Part shown: positions 1 to 10,553 of the stretch, piece by piece
Numbering within the stretch: position 1 is the stretch's first letter
How the letters are laid out: every line of letters starts with the position of its first letter
The notes under the pieces: model-generated
The model's input: only the letters and a program-made list of their open reading frames with translations
Database searches by the model: none
What the model was told of the DNA's origin: nothing
Source: Channallabes apus
Lineage: Eukaryota; Chordata; Actinopteri; Siluriformes; Clariidae
Direction of reading: 5' to 3'
Assembly (NCBI GenBank): GCA_030522415.1
Contig: CM060126.1
Span: 1,714,333 to 1,778,332 of the forward strand
Length of the DNA: 64,000 bases
Program-made: the position numbers and the translations under genes

Positions 1-109
1 AAAAAAATTGTGCACTGGCTGATCTACAACTGCAAGTGCTCCCTCTTGTGGTGTAACAGGTAATATACATGTGAGCTGCAACATAGACATAATGGTTATT
101 GTTATATGT

Positions 110-112
<3 letters not shown>

Positions 113-140
<28 letters not shown>
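113..140. repeat. (CT)n microsatellite
   Basis: A pure CT run directly before the igsf11 acceptor at 141-145. It doubles as the polypyrimidine tract of that acceptor, so length changes here could affect splicing. The sequence before it (1-112) is the end of an intron with nothing else recognised. Confidence 0.9.
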
Positions 141-143
<3 letters not shown>

Positions 144-145
144 AG

Positions 146-353
146 GTGATTATTTATCAGAGCGGTCAGGTTTTCAGCCTCGCTAACCGGATGAACAACC
201 GTGTGGGTTTCGTGGCCACGATGCCGAGCACCAGTGCCTCGATCTTCATCAACAACACGCAGCTGGCGGACACGGGGACGTACCAGTGCCTCGTCAACAA
301 CCTGCCCGACCGCGGGGGACGCAACATCGGTGTCATCGGCCTCACCGTGCTCG
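146..353 (+). CDS. igsf11: igsf11 internal exon, second half of Ig V domain
   Basis: Exon of immunoglobulin superfamily member 11 (BT-IgSF), a homophilic cell-adhesion protein of the CTX/CXADR family expressed in brain and testis. It is 208 bp, starts in frame after the acceptor at 141-145 and ends with phase 1 at a GTACGC donor. The 69 codons give the second half of a V-type Ig domain, including the [11 protein letters not shown] block with the second disulphide cysteine and the [13 protein letters not shown] strand, which match mammalian IGSF11 nearly residue for residue. The signal peptide and the first half of the V domain must lie upstream, outside the window. Exon boundaries are read from splice signals and frame continuity with the next exon. 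Confidence in the family is high; other CTX members lack these exact blocks. Confidence 0.93.
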
Positions 354-614
354 GTACGCTGTTTACACGGGTTAGGGTTCACGCTCCCAACATACGATAG
401 TTTAACAAAGAGCCGTTTAATTAGCGTGAAATCAAAGCAATGTTCTCGTCCTTAATCACAGGAACAACACGACAATAATCTGATCTTTTAGGAGAACATT
501 TACAAACAAATAAGCACAGAGATAAACCATGCAGACATAAATAATAATAAAATCATGACTTCAATGTCATTTCCGTCATCGGGCTCAGTAACCGGAATTG
601 GTGGACACTTTTAT

Positions 615-979
615 TCATTCATCTTCTATACCGCTTTATCCTGTATTTAGGGTCGTGGGGACCTGGAGCCTATCCCAGGAGACTCTGGGCACGAGGCGGG
701 GTACACCCTGGACAGCGTGCCAATCCATCGCAGAGCACACACACCGATTCTCACACACACATTCACACACTATGGTCAATTTGGGAACGCCAATTAGCCT
801 AATCTGCATATCTTTGGACTGTGGGAGGAAACCGGAGTACCCGGAGGAAACCCACCAAGCACGGGGAGAACATGCAAACTCCATGCACACAGAGACGGGA
901 ATCGAGCCTGGCCGGGGAATCGAACCCAGACCCTGGAGGTGCAAGTCGACGGTGCTAACCACTACACCACCGCGCCGCC
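615..979 (-). mobile_element. tRNA-headed SINE with 12-bp target duplication
   Basis: Minus-oriented SINE in the igsf11 intron. Read on the - strand it begins with a tRNA-like head (A-box-like GTGGTGTAGTGGTTAGCAC, B-box-like GGGTTCGATTCC), continues with the conserved 'catggagtttgcatg / tcctcccacagtcc / gggataggctcc' body and ends in GAATGAATGA repeats. It is flanked by a perfect duplication GGACACTTTTAT at 603-614 and 980-991, which fixes the ends and indicates a fairly recent retroposition. The same family recurs at 16762, 35228, 44403, 52001, 52746 and 53007. Confidence 0.88.
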
Positions 980-991
980 GGACACTTTTAT

Positions 992-1695
992 GACAACTTT
1001 TAAATGTTTCTTAAAAGTTAGACTTAAAAAAAAAACTATTTTAACTCTAGCTTGCGCAGTTTAATACACAAACAACATGGACGAGTCGCAGACATAAATC
1101 ATCAAACCGCAATTATTGTGTCAACAACCTCGATAACGGGAATGACAGAAAACATTTGCGCTTTCAGGACCTTTTAAAAAAAAGTTTCTTAAACTGTTTA
1201 AGAGCAAAGAACAACGTTGAGTTTTAATGTGCATGTTTTTCAAACATATAAGTGCAGAAAATGTTATGGTCACAGAACAACAACAACAATAACAACAACA
1301 ACGCTGTAATAACAGACTGGCAATTTTGATGTCATTTTAATTGTTATTTTGATGACAAAAAAACAGTTACACTTTTAATCCAATTAACTGTAATAACTAA
1401 AAGGTGTTATCAGTCGTTTCGCAAACTGAGGAGTTTCACACACAGGAGTCGCCGCACCTTTTAATGTAACTGTGCAACACACTTTCGCTGTTTACTGGCA
1501 AATAAAAATTCTATGTGTTTTGGTTTGGTGTCATCGGCGTCACCTACAGCAAGGTTTGCAACAAACTGAAAATAAATAAATAAATAAATAGGTCTTTGTA
1601 AAACGGAGTGTGTGTGTGTGTGTGTGTGTGTTGTGTGGCAGCAGGTCATGTTTGTGTCCTCAGCCAAGAATGAATGGCTTAGAAACATGAGCAAA

Positions 1696-1758
<63 letters not shown>

Positions 1759-1994
1759 TGGTCCTTTGCTGAAACAGTAAACTAATCAGCACTGGATGGG
1801 ATGTGATGAAGCCCACAGCCACTGCCCCCCCCCCCTCCTGAGAGAGAAGAGTGGTGTTATACTGCCATCTACTGGCTACCGTTATCTCTCACTCTTATGT
1901 ACTGTTGTACTGGGGACCTCGTGTGTAATGACCCCCTCACACCTGGGTTTCATGTGACACCTGAGATTCTACTGACTGAGCTCATGGATATACA

Positions 1995-2044
<50 letters not shown>

Positions 2045-2101
2045 TATATATATCACAAAGTGTGTGTCACTTAAGAGTGTGTTGAAATGAAAAAAGGATG
2101 G

Positions 2102-2171
<70 letters not shown>

Positions 2172-2373
2172 ATTTATAGATGTCCGGTTGAACCTCCACC
2201 ATTAATTGTGCACTATTTTAGATCAGCTATTGTTTGGAAATGTCGTTTAGCACCTGTCTGTCTTTCCGCCTCTTTCAGTTTCTCTCTCTCTTTTCTTGTC
2301 TCCTCTTTCTGTCTCTCTTTAAATGTATATTGTCTGTCTTTCTTTCTATTTGTCTCTCTCTCCCTCTCTCCCT

Positions 2374-2410
<37 letters not shown>

Positions 2411-2417
2411 TCTCCAG
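992..2417. other. rest of igsf11 intron with microsatellites
   Basis: Intronic sequence between the exons at 146-353 and 2418-2573. It holds (TG)n near 1607-1631, (CA)n near 1698-1755, (AAT)n near 2004-2043, a long (TG)n near 2107-2164 and a pyrimidine tract up to the acceptor at 2411-2417. No further coding sequence was recognised; peptides predicted here are translations of the simple repeats. Confidence 0.85.
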
Positions 2418-2573
2418 TCCCCCCAGCTCGGCCCGTATGTCGAGTCCAGGGGTCTCTGGATGTCGGTAGTGACGTCACGCTGCTCTGTGGTTCTGAGGAG
2501 GGAATTCCGACACCGACGTACTCCTGGGAGAAACTCGACTCCATGCCCAAACTCCCTCTCGGCACCATGCAAG
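2418..2573 (+). CDS. igsf11: igsf11 internal exon, first half of Ig C2 domain
   Basis: A 156 bp exon, phase 1 at both ends. The split codon from the previous exon completes to Val, and the peptide then runs through [17 protein letters not shown] (first C2-domain disulphide cysteine) and [15 protein letters not shown], closely matching mammalian IGSF11 at the same position. The conserved Trp of the Ig fold is present. The acceptor is the CT-rich tract ending in CAG at 2415-2417; the donor is GTGTGTG at 2574, itself the start of a (TG)n microsatellite. An intron of about 2.06 kb separates it from the upstream exon. Confidence 0.93.
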
Positions 2574-2604
<31 letters not shown>

Positions 2605-3726
2605 AGAGAGCATGTGAAATGTCTTGACTGATGCTGTATCACCATCTAGTGGTCATAAACAGACTTGCAGTTTAACTCAGCTCAGAATGTCAGCCCTTTT
2701 ATGAGCCCCCCTCCCCCCCCTCCCCCCCTCCCCCCTCCCCCCTTGCTCTTTATTGGCATAAATAATAATAAAATGGTTACACTGTTGCCAAAGCAATCAT
2801 AAAACATTGATAACATTAGAAATAACATCAGTCTGAATTTATAAACATATATAAACATATTAAATATGAAAGAATAACATAGTAGGGGAAAAATACAAAC
2901 AAATCAACAAACAACATTCTCTCTCTCTCTCTTTCTCTTCTTGTTTACGCCCACGGAGCTCAGATCCTTTAAAATTAAATTCTGTTTCTTGTTGCCTTTT
3001 TATTTACGTCTTATTTTGTCATTAATCCTACATACAGTAATGTAATATAGTTATTAAACTGCAGTGCACAATACACAGACCTACATTACAGCTTTGTGTT
3101 TATGTGAAGTTGTATTTTATTATGTATCTTTATATTATATATATATATATGATTTTTTTTTTCAAAAATAGATTGTATTTTGTGCTGAGCCGCTCTGCAA
3201 TCTACATAAATTTACATATTTTTTTACTTTTATGCTTCAAAGAAAAAAGCACACTGTATTTGAGCTTTTTGTTTATATTAATATTTGTGTATGTTTTTAT
3301 TTTTCCACTTTCATCTTTGGTCCAAACCGACAACATATATAAAGATAGAGGATAAAGTAAAATCAATCAATCAGTCAATCAATAAGAAATTCTGCTTAGG
3401 TTATTCATTTATTTATTTATTTATTAGAATATCTCAGCAGCTCTGCTACAGCATCAGTGTTTAATAATAATAATAATAATACAAATTACATTAAGATTCA
3501 AAGAACTTTATTAATCCTAGAGGAAAACTGCTTAATTAATTGATTAATAATTACAATGAGAAATTAAAAGAGCATCCTGTTCCTGGACCAGGAGCTAAAC
3601 GTCCTGTCGTCTCCTTATTGTCACTGCAGCTGATTTCAGATCAGTTCATTCAGTAGGAGAAGTTACCGTAAGACGTCACGTGAGTGTGTGTAATGATGAA
3701 GATGATGATGATGATGTCATCCTCAG
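2574..3726. other. igsf11 intron, AT-rich
   Basis: Intron between the two halves of the C2 domain. It contains (TG)n and (AG)n directly after the donor, a C-rich run at about 2706-2742, long AT-rich stretches, and at 3497-3530 a short 'attcaaagaactttattaat' repeat tail that recurs at about 23516-23560. A short translated peptide at 3104-3355 is low-complexity and is not supported as a gene. Confidence 0.75.
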
Positions 3727-3849
3727 ATCAGATGCAGGGCACGGTGAGTCTGAAGAACATCAGCGTGGGGACGTCCGGTGTATACCAGTGTACCGCCTCC
3801 AACGCCATCGGCACCAGCACGTGCCAACTCAACCTGCAGGTGGTGACAC
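3727..3849 (+). CDS. igsf11: igsf11 internal exon, second half of Ig C2 domain
   Basis: A 123 bp exon, phase 1 at both ends, acceptor TCCTCAG and donor GTGAGT. The peptide has QGTVSLKNISVGTSGVYQC followed by ASNAIGTSTCQLNLQV, the second half of the C2 domain with its second disulphide cysteine and the extra cysteine (TSTC) typical of the CTX family, which have a second disulphide in C2. It joins in frame to the neighbouring exons. Upstream in-frame Met-rich codons at 3684-3726 lie before the acceptor and are intronic. Confidence 0.93.
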
Positions 3850-4022
3850 GTGAGTCACATCCCGTCCGTTTTGTCACGTAACCAGCATCGGAATTGTTTC
3901 TTCACAGAACACATCAACATCCTGGATCTGAAACTGAAATCATCTCCATCTGTTATTGTTTTCTTTCAAAACCTTCTGAGCTTTATTGCTTTTTGAAATG
4001 TTCTAGAAGCACGAAGCATAAG

Positions 4023-4078
<56 letters not shown>

Positions 4079-4261
4079 ATGCAGAGGTAAAAACAAACCC
4101 AAAAAAAAAACCCGAAGTGGAAGATTTTTTAAAATTCACTTAAACTGGCAAATATAAGAAATACAACAGTATGTATTCATATTATTTAAAAAATCAGATT
4201 TTTTTACGTGTCAATCTCAATATTTTTACATTTTTTCCTCTTTTTGTCGGCCTCTGTGCAG
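3850..4261. other. igsf11 intron with (CA)n
   Basis: A 412 bp intron with a (CA)n run at about 4026-4078 and a T-rich tract before the acceptor CTGTGCAG at 4254-4261. Nothing else recognised. Confidence 0.85.
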
Positions 4262-4409
4262 CTCAGCCCCAGAGCGTTGGTCTCATCGCCGGAACCGTCG
4301 TCTCCGGCGTCCTCGCGGCGGTGATTTTCGCCCTGCTGGTGATCGTCATGCTTTTCTACTGGAAGAACAAAAACCGCTATGAAGAGGACGACATTCCCAA
4401 CGAAATCAG
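4262..4409 (+). CDS. igsf11: igsf11 internal exon, transmembrane segment
   Basis: A 148 bp exon, phase 1 in and phase 2 out. It encodes a short stalk (PQPQSVGLIAG), one hydrophobic segment of about 25 residues from GLIAGTVVSGVLAAVIF to MLFYW, and the start of the cytoplasmic tail with basic stop-transfer residues (KNKNR) followed by the acidic EEDDIPNEI. The order and the NEIR junction match mammalian IGSF11. The donor GTGAGAG at 4410 splits the Arg codon completed at 5989. The protein is thus type I, with Ig domains outside. Confidence 0.93.
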
Positions 4410-4454
4410 GTGAGAGTCGCCGCTTTGTTCTTCTTCTTGATCTTGAACGTTTAA

Positions 4455-5292
4455 ACGAGGTGGTATGGCTAGTTTTGTAACACGCCAACAGATGGCAGCA
4501 CAAGGCTGCACACACAGTCTCAGGGAACACCGACCTTCATAAGTCAGTGTGCCAAAAGACATGTTCCTGTGGACACCGGAAGCTGTGCGACTGCTGCTAT
4601 TCTTTACCATGTCTGCTATTTCATCATGGACAGCAGGTTAGAACAAAGAGCGAATGTGAAGAAACTCTGCTTGAAACTGGACAAATGTGCCACAGAGACG
4701 TTAGAAGCACGTTTCGGCAAGTTTGCGTCGATGCTGCAACGAGTCGTCCAACAGTCGATCGTATCTGTGGTGCATAAAAACCTGGATGCCTCATGACGAC
4801 ACTGCATCCTGACTCTCCTCACATGGAACCAACATGATCTGACTTCCACACCCAGCCTCCATGCCAGATTTGTTCCCTGCAGACTTCGTCCTCTTCCTCA
4901 AGATGAAGATCTAGCGCAAAGGTCGCTGCTTTAACGCGGATGCGGAGATCCAGCGTAAAATCACACGAAAGGTGCTTGAGCCGCTTCGAGGACATCCAGA
5001 AAGGAACTTCTTTAGAATTTAAATAATAGCTTTAGGGTTGTGTTAGGGTGTCCTACAAAGATAAGGTTAGCATGAGATGCGGGATAGCACTCGTACATTT
5101 CAACCTTAGATATTTGTAAAATTAAGGAAATAAACATTTTTCATTGAAAATGACAGTTGAAAGGACACTGGGAGTGCGGTATTGCTGTGCAAAGAGACTC
5201 TTTTGAAGGTGACCGTGTGTAAACATAGATAAATAAAGTACTTTCTTGTAAACAGAACTAATCTTGAAACTTTTTGACACCACCTCCTACAC
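4455..5292 (+). mobile_element. internally deleted mariner relic in igsf11 intron
   Basis: Degenerate mariner-type DNA transposon. The left end (ACGAGGTGGTATGGC near 4455) and the right end (CACCACCTC near 5278-5288) look like imperfect inverted terminal repeats. From 4624 a peptide reads MDSRLEQRANVKKLCLKL followed by KCATETLE, the N-terminus of SETMAR-type mariner transposases. From about 4845 a second block reads LPHPASMPDLFPADFVLFLKMK, the mariner segment that ends the DD34D catalytic core, followed by a stop codon. The middle of the gene is missing, so the element is dead. Ends are approximate. Confidence 0.6.
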
Positions 5293-5988
5293 TTTTCCCA
5301 CATTGTTGGTCACTTGTTTATTCCTGAAAAATATCCCACATAGAGTTGCTAAAACCTTATCTCAAACTTGTTTGTAAATTATTTATGTGTGTATTTACAC
5401 AAAAATGCATTTAGTTAGTAGGAAAGGAAAAAACAAAACAAGACAAAAGTATTGGCACTCTCTACAGCAAGGAGGGGGAGGAGTTGGCGGGCGACTTGTC
5501 TACGTAAGGCGACTCGCTGCAGCGGCAGGACTCGAAGATTTTCAGGCGTCGCTCTTTCACTGTTTGGTCCACACTGTTTTGTGGGCGTGGCTAAATGTAA
5601 ATCTAAAAGCTGTGCTCTACGCATGCTTGGTAACTAAATGCTCAGGATGCGAGTTTAAAGAACCATCACAAAATCTGGTATAAAACTTCAATTTGGTTTG
5701 GCTAAAGAAATCTTTACACACATTTAGTCTCTGGTGCTGCGCCATAGTTTACTTTTGAACACAAAACATAACGGCAGTATAATTTCCATCTCATTCTCGA
5801 TCTTTTTAAATCCTTTTATAATCTGAGGCTAGAGCGGGTCTCGCTGTGCGCCGGCGTCTCTGCTGGTAAACAGAGCAATAAGATACAGATGGATTTTCTT
5901 TCACTGTTCACTGAACCACTTATTGATTTATAAACCAATAGTATATTTATCATGAATAAAAAAAATATATTTTTGTTTTTTTTTATAG
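5293..5988. other. remainder of last igsf11 intron
   Basis: Unique-looking sequence with no recognised coding match, ending in an A/T-rich stretch and the acceptor TTTTATAG at 5981-5988. A short stretch at about 5460-5640 is more GC-rich, but its translations show no family features. Confidence 0.6.
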
Positions 5989-6460
5989 AGAAGACGATCT
6001 TCCCCCGAAGAGATCGTCGTCGGTGAAGGCGTTCCAGGCGGATGCCTCGTCCTCGGAGAACGATACGCTCACCTCCACCAACACCTACAACAGCCACTAC
6101 TGGCACAACGCCAAAGCCAGCTACGACGCTAACTCCATCACTCGTTACGACGGGCAAAGCTTCACAACCGGGGGCGGGACTGGTGCCGGAGGGGGTGGAG
6201 CCTATGCAAATGGCGGGCACACTCTGCCGACTCCCAAAACTCTGGTGGTCACCGCCAATTCTGCGCCCGTTGTCACACGCAGCAACGGCACGCTGAGTCA
6301 GCGAGCACCGCCAGCCACGCCCCCGCCTACAACAGGCTCCGCCCTCACACACATGCCGAACCGCACGCACTCGTATGCCGTGAGCCAGGCGGCGCTGGAG
6401 CGCATGGGCGCCGTACCCGTCATGGTTCCCGCTCAGAGCCGGGCGGGTTCTCTCGTCTAA
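5989..6460 (+). CDS. igsf11: igsf11 last coding exon, cytoplasmic tail
   Basis: A 472 bp terminal exon completing the Arg codon and reading [20 protein letters not shown], then [32 protein letters not shown] and finally [22 protein letters not shown] before TAA at 6458-6460. These blocks match the tail of mammalian IGSF11. The C-terminal S-L-V is a class I PDZ ligand; published work on mammalian IGSF11 reports PSD-95 binding through the C-terminus. Compared with the mammalian tail there is a glycine-rich insert (TTGGGTGAGGGGA) around 6165-6210. The five exons here give about 368 residues; the full protein is usually about 430, so roughly 60 N-terminal residues lie outside. Antisense open frames across this exon are shadows. 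Confidence 0.95.
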
Positions 6461-7015
6461 CGACAACGCGAGATGGACAAAGTGAATTTTTACAATTCTT
6501 TATACAAACAATCCCATCTCTCTCTTTTTTTCCCCACTAATGAACTACTGATTTTACAGCGTTTCTTTTTTACATTTGCCAATTTGCAATAATAATAATA
6601 ATAACAATAATAATAATAAATAATTGGAAATGTTTTGGAAAACTTTTGAAACGTTTCCTCGATTAAGCGATCTTCTCAACAACATGCACGTGCGATTTCG
6701 TCAACTTTCAGCGATTTGATTTGATTTGCCATTTTTAAAATGTTTCAGCTTAGCGACTACTACGTCCTCCTGACTCGAGCCACATTTTCAGATTTTAAAG
6801 CAATAGATATCCAAATTTTACTGTAAAAACACCTACAATTATAATAAAATTTATTTCTTAGCAATATAAACAAAATAACGTTCCAAAAAAATCATATGTA
6901 CAGCTGGGAATGTAAATAAGAGATGGGAAGAAAAACTGGGATTTCTATCGTATGAACTTTTGATTTGAGTTGATGTTTATTTACCATCAGTTTTGAATAA
7001 AACTGTTTATATATT
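6461..7015 (+). other. igsf11: igsf11 3' UTR with poly(A) signal
   Basis: Sequence after the stop is AT-rich and non-coding. A canonical AATAAA lies at 6996-7001, followed by a T-rich and then GT-rich stretch (7013-7040), the expected arrangement for cleavage about 15-25 bases later. An AAT/AAC repeat lies at about 6587-6620. Other A-rich signals exist upstream, so alternative ends are possible. Confidence 0.65.
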
Positions 7016-7119
7016 TTTTTTCTTTGTTTATTTGTTGTTTTTTGGACAATAAGTTGTGACAAAATACAAAAAGCATTCAGTCAAATTGAGTCTAGCTAGA
7101 TAAAGCAGAATTTAAATGC

Positions 7120-7260
7120 TAGCATTAGCTTGGGTGTAGATCAGGTTAGCGTGAGATGCGCGGCTAGCACTCGGACATTTAGAACATTTGTAAAATAACC
7201 GAAAAAAATACATTTTAAGTGGGAAATGACAGCAGCCTCCTTGTACACGTGCTGCTGTTG
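7120..7260. repeat. dispersed repeat shared with the 5.06-kb segment
   Basis: The segment with 'aggttagcgtgagatgcg', 'tagcactcggacattta' and 'catttgtaaaata' is similar to 5062-5160 inside the mariner relic of the igsf11 intron. The two copies are diverged. The family is not identified. Confidence 0.55.
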
Positions 7261-7450
7261 TCATCAGTCCGATTTTTTTAATTAACCAATTTGGGTTATT
7301 TTGAGGGAAAAAGCATCTGATTTTCATGATAACTTTTGAGTTGAAAGTATCGATGACTTTAGTAATTCTGAGTAAAGCAAAAAAAATATTAGAACCTTAG
7401 CATCATAAATCTCTCTATAGCAAGACTTTTTAACAACAACAAAATAAATA

Positions 7451-7925
7451 TGAGGGTGTTCGAGTCAAACTGGGATTTCTGGTGTAAAAGCAATTGACAT
7501 TTACAGAAGACTTTGAGTGTAGTACGGTGATGAGTACTTTAAAGAAGACCTTATGTCCTCGAATGATGATCCCGTCCGAGGTGACTCAGAGCCAACTGCA
7601 GTCGCTCCCGTGAACATTCAGCGAGTGGAACGCCTGATCATTAAAAATCTAGGAAAGAGTGTACCTCGTACAGTCCTGACCTCGCTCCAATCCATTTCCA
7701 TATGTTTCGGTTGTTGAAGGAGTTCCTGGGAGGCCGGCTTCAGACGTGAATCAGACAGGTAGTCGATCATGGCTCCGGCGTACTGAGAGAACTTTCTACC
7801 TTGATGGTGTCCAAGCACTAGTGAAACACTGGAATCAGCGCATTAGTGTAGCAGCGGATTATATAGAGAAATAAAGGGAGTCTTCTGTTATTCTATACAA
7901 TCAAATGTCCTGGTTTGAGTTGGAT
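7451..7925 (+). mobile_element. mariner relic, internally deleted
   Basis: Left end GAGGGTGTTCGAGTCAAACT at about 7452 and right end ATGTCCTGGTTTGAGTTGGA at about 7906 form imperfect inverted repeats. Between them, translated fragments in shifting frames read NDDP...QRVERLI (linker after the mariner helix-turn-helix region) and FYLDGVQALVKHWNQR then DYIEK, the C-terminus of mariner transposases (consensus form: FY..GI..L..RW...DYVEK). Most of the catalytic region is gone. A second copy of the same family is at 28528-30119. Confidence 0.65.
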
Positions 7926-8573
7926 AAAAAGACATGCATGATGTATTGGTGACATCTTATAGTCCAGAAAATGTGCTCTCACTATTATAATTTTTATTTT
8001 AAAGCAGCTTTCTTGTTTGATTTTATTCTTTTGGTTCTTTTTAAAGGAAGGGTGGGGGTCGTGTGGGTTGTGTGGGCAGGGGTGGGGGTGGGGGGGTGTA
8101 GATTATCTCACCATTTTGAACCCAATTAAAGAATCAAGGGTTCAATTGAAGGGGAAGAAATTATAGACACTAAAAATAAGATAGTTATGAAACGCTTCTC
8201 GCTCATAATCGCATCTATAAAATAAAAATAAAAATACACAAATCTGTCTTTGCACTGCGGTTTTATTTTCCTCGCGTTCTTAATCCGTCTTAATCCGTTT
8301 TCTTTTTTTAATTCAAGTCTTATTGAGTGACGAGTCTCTAATTCAAAGCTACTGATAAGCCTAGCTGTAGCCTACCTCTAAAATAACTTTCAATTAAATA
8401 GCGTTCGCTTAGATCGTTTGAATAATCACTTTTCCTCCCTTCTTTGTGACATGAAGGAAAATGAAAATATACATAGCAAAGTGTCAATAACAATAAACTA
8501 ATGAGAGTGTTAACGAAAAGAAATCCCAGCACGGTGTTAGGTGCTACATCGAGGTGTTTGTGCGTGTGAGAGC

Positions 8574-8619
<46 letters not shown>

Positions 8620-8894
8620 CTGTACACTGGTTTTACTGTAAGAAATTAAAACAATTAACATTTACTGATTTTTTTTTTATTGTTTGGTTGCTTCCTTTCT
8701 TTCTTTTTTACTGTAAATATTGTAAGTACTTGTAGTATGGAATAGAAATTAAAACACTTTTGCCTAATACATGTGTGTGTGTGAGAGAGTCTGTGAGTCC
8801 TTTCAGAAATCAAGTCTGAGGAACAAATCAGAACAATGAGAATTTTCCTTTTATGTCTTATATTATTATGATTATGGATGTTATACAAATTATT

Positions 8895-8951
<57 letters not shown>

Positions 8952-8953
8952 TA
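7926..8953. other. intergenic, microsatellites only
   Basis: GT/G-rich run at about 8046-8100, (TG)n(AG)n at about 8577-8620, and a long (AT)n at about 8898-8940 that runs up to the Tc1 insertion. No gene recognised; open frames here are simple-repeat translations. Confidence 0.75.
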
Positions 8954-8955
8954 TA

Positions 8956-10551
8956 CAGTGGTGTGAAAAACTATTTGCCCCCTTCCTGATTTCTTATTCT
9001 TTTGCATGTTTGTCACACTTAAATGATTCTGCTCATCAAAAACCGTTAACTATTAGTCAAAGATAACATAATTGAACACAAAATGCAGTTTTTAAATGAA
9101 GGTTTACGTTATTAAGGGAGAAAAAAAAACTCCAAATCTACATGGCCCTGTGTGAAAAAGTGATTGCCCCCCTTGTTAAAAAAGAACTTACCTGTGGTTT
9201 ATCACACCTGAGTTCAATTTCTGTAGTCACCCCCAGGCCTGATTACTGCCACACCTGTTTCAATCAAGAAATCACTTAAATAGGAGCTACCTGACACAGA
9301 GAAGTAGACCAAAAGCACCTCAAAAGCTAGACATCATGCCAAGATCCAAAGAAATTCAGGAACAAATGAGAACAAAAGTAATTGAGATCTATCAGTCTGG
9401 TAAAGGTTATAAAGCCATTTCTAAAGCTTTGGGACTCCAGCGAACCACAGTGAGAGCCATTATCCACAAATGGCAAAAACATGGAACAGTGGTGAACCTT
9501 CCCAGGAGTGGCCGGCCGACCAAAATTACCCCAAGAGCGCAGAGACGACTCATCCGAGAGGCCACAAAAGACCCCAGGACAACATCTAAAGAACTGCAGG
9601 CATCACTTGCCTCAATTAAGGTCAGTGTTCACGACTCCACCATAAGAAAGAGACTGGGCAAAAACGGCCTGCAGGCAGATTTCCAAGGCGCAAACCACTT
9701 TTAAGCAAAAAGAACATTAAGGCTCGTCTCAATTTTGCTAAAAAACATCTCAATGATTGCCAAGACTTTTGGGAAAATACCTTGTGGACCGACGAGACAA
9801 AAGTTGAACTTTTTGGAAGGTGCGTGTCCCGTTACATCTGGCGTAAAAGTAACACAGCATTTCAGAAAAAGAACATCATACCAACAGTAAAATATGGTGG
9901 TGGTAGTGTGATGGTCTGGGGTTGTTTTGCTGCTTCAGGACCTGGAAGGCTTGCTGTGATAGATGGAACCATGAATTCTACTGTCTACCAAAAAATCCTG
10001 AAGGAGAATGTCCGGCCATCTGTTCGTCAACTCAAGCTGAAGCGATCTTGGGTGCTGCAGCAGGACATCCACCTCTGAATGGCTGAAGAAAAACAAAATG
10101 AAGACTTTAGAGTGGCCTAGTCAAAGTCCTGACCTGAATCCTATTGAGATGTTGTGGCATGACCTTAAAAAGGCGGTTCATGCTAGAAAACCCTCAAATA
10201 AAGCTGAATTACAACAATTCTACAAAGATGAGTGGGCCAAAATTCCTCCAGAGCGCTGTAAAAGACTCGTTGCAAGTTATCGCAAACGCTTGATTGCAGT
10301 TATTGCTGCTAAGGGTGGCCCAACCAGTTATTAGGTTCAGGGGGCAATTACTTTTTCACACAGGGCCATGTAGGTTTGGATTTTTTTTCTCCCTAAATAA
10401 TAAAACCCCTCATTTAAAAACTGCATTTTGTGTTTACTTGTGTTATCTTTGACTAATAGTTAAATGTGTTTGATGATCAGAAACATTTTGTGTGACAAAC
10501 ATGCAAAAGAATAAGAAATCAGGAGGGGGCAAATAGTTTTTCACACCACTG
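8956..10551 (+). mobile_element. Tc1-like transposon, copy 1 (defective)
   Basis: 1596 bp element flanked by TA at 8954-8955 and 10552-10553. It opens with CAGTGGTGTGAAAAACTATT and closes with the inverse, giving long terminal inverted repeats of roughly 100 bp or more (imperfect). The TIR start resembles the Passport group of fish Tc1 elements, though that name is from memory. It sits directly after an (AT)n tract, a usual Tc1 target. It differs from copy 2 (20129-21748) by a few substitutions and small deletions. Confidence 0.93.
9336..10334 (+). pseudogene. Tc1 transposase, broken copy
   Basis: Same start (MPRSKEIQEQMRTK) and same stop (GGPTSY) as the intact gene at 20508-21530. Two lesions break it. 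A one-base loss after CTGCA near 9673 shifts the frame, so the first frame stops at 9704. A 23 bp loss near 10068 removes the NDPKHTSK stretch after the second catalytic Asp and shifts the frame again. The paired helix-turn-helix DNA-binding part is complete; the catalytic core is split into three pieces. It cannot make a full transposase. Confidence 0.93.
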
Positions 10552-10553
10552 TA

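Noticed and set aside
1461..1751. A 96-residue antisense reading frame
   Set aside because: Its first third is the translation of a (CA)n microsatellite and the rest has no family features.
2213..2613. Several overlapping 110-127 residue frames on both strands
   Set aside because: They are shadows of the (CT)n tract and the igsf11 C2 exon.
5816..6466. A 216-residue antisense frame over the last igsf11 exon
   Set aside because: It is antisense to a well-supported exon; its length is explained by the GC-rich coding sequence opposite.
8878..9066. A 62-residue frame across the left end of Tc1 copy 1
   Set aside because: It is the translation of an (AT)n tract and the transposon terminal repeat.
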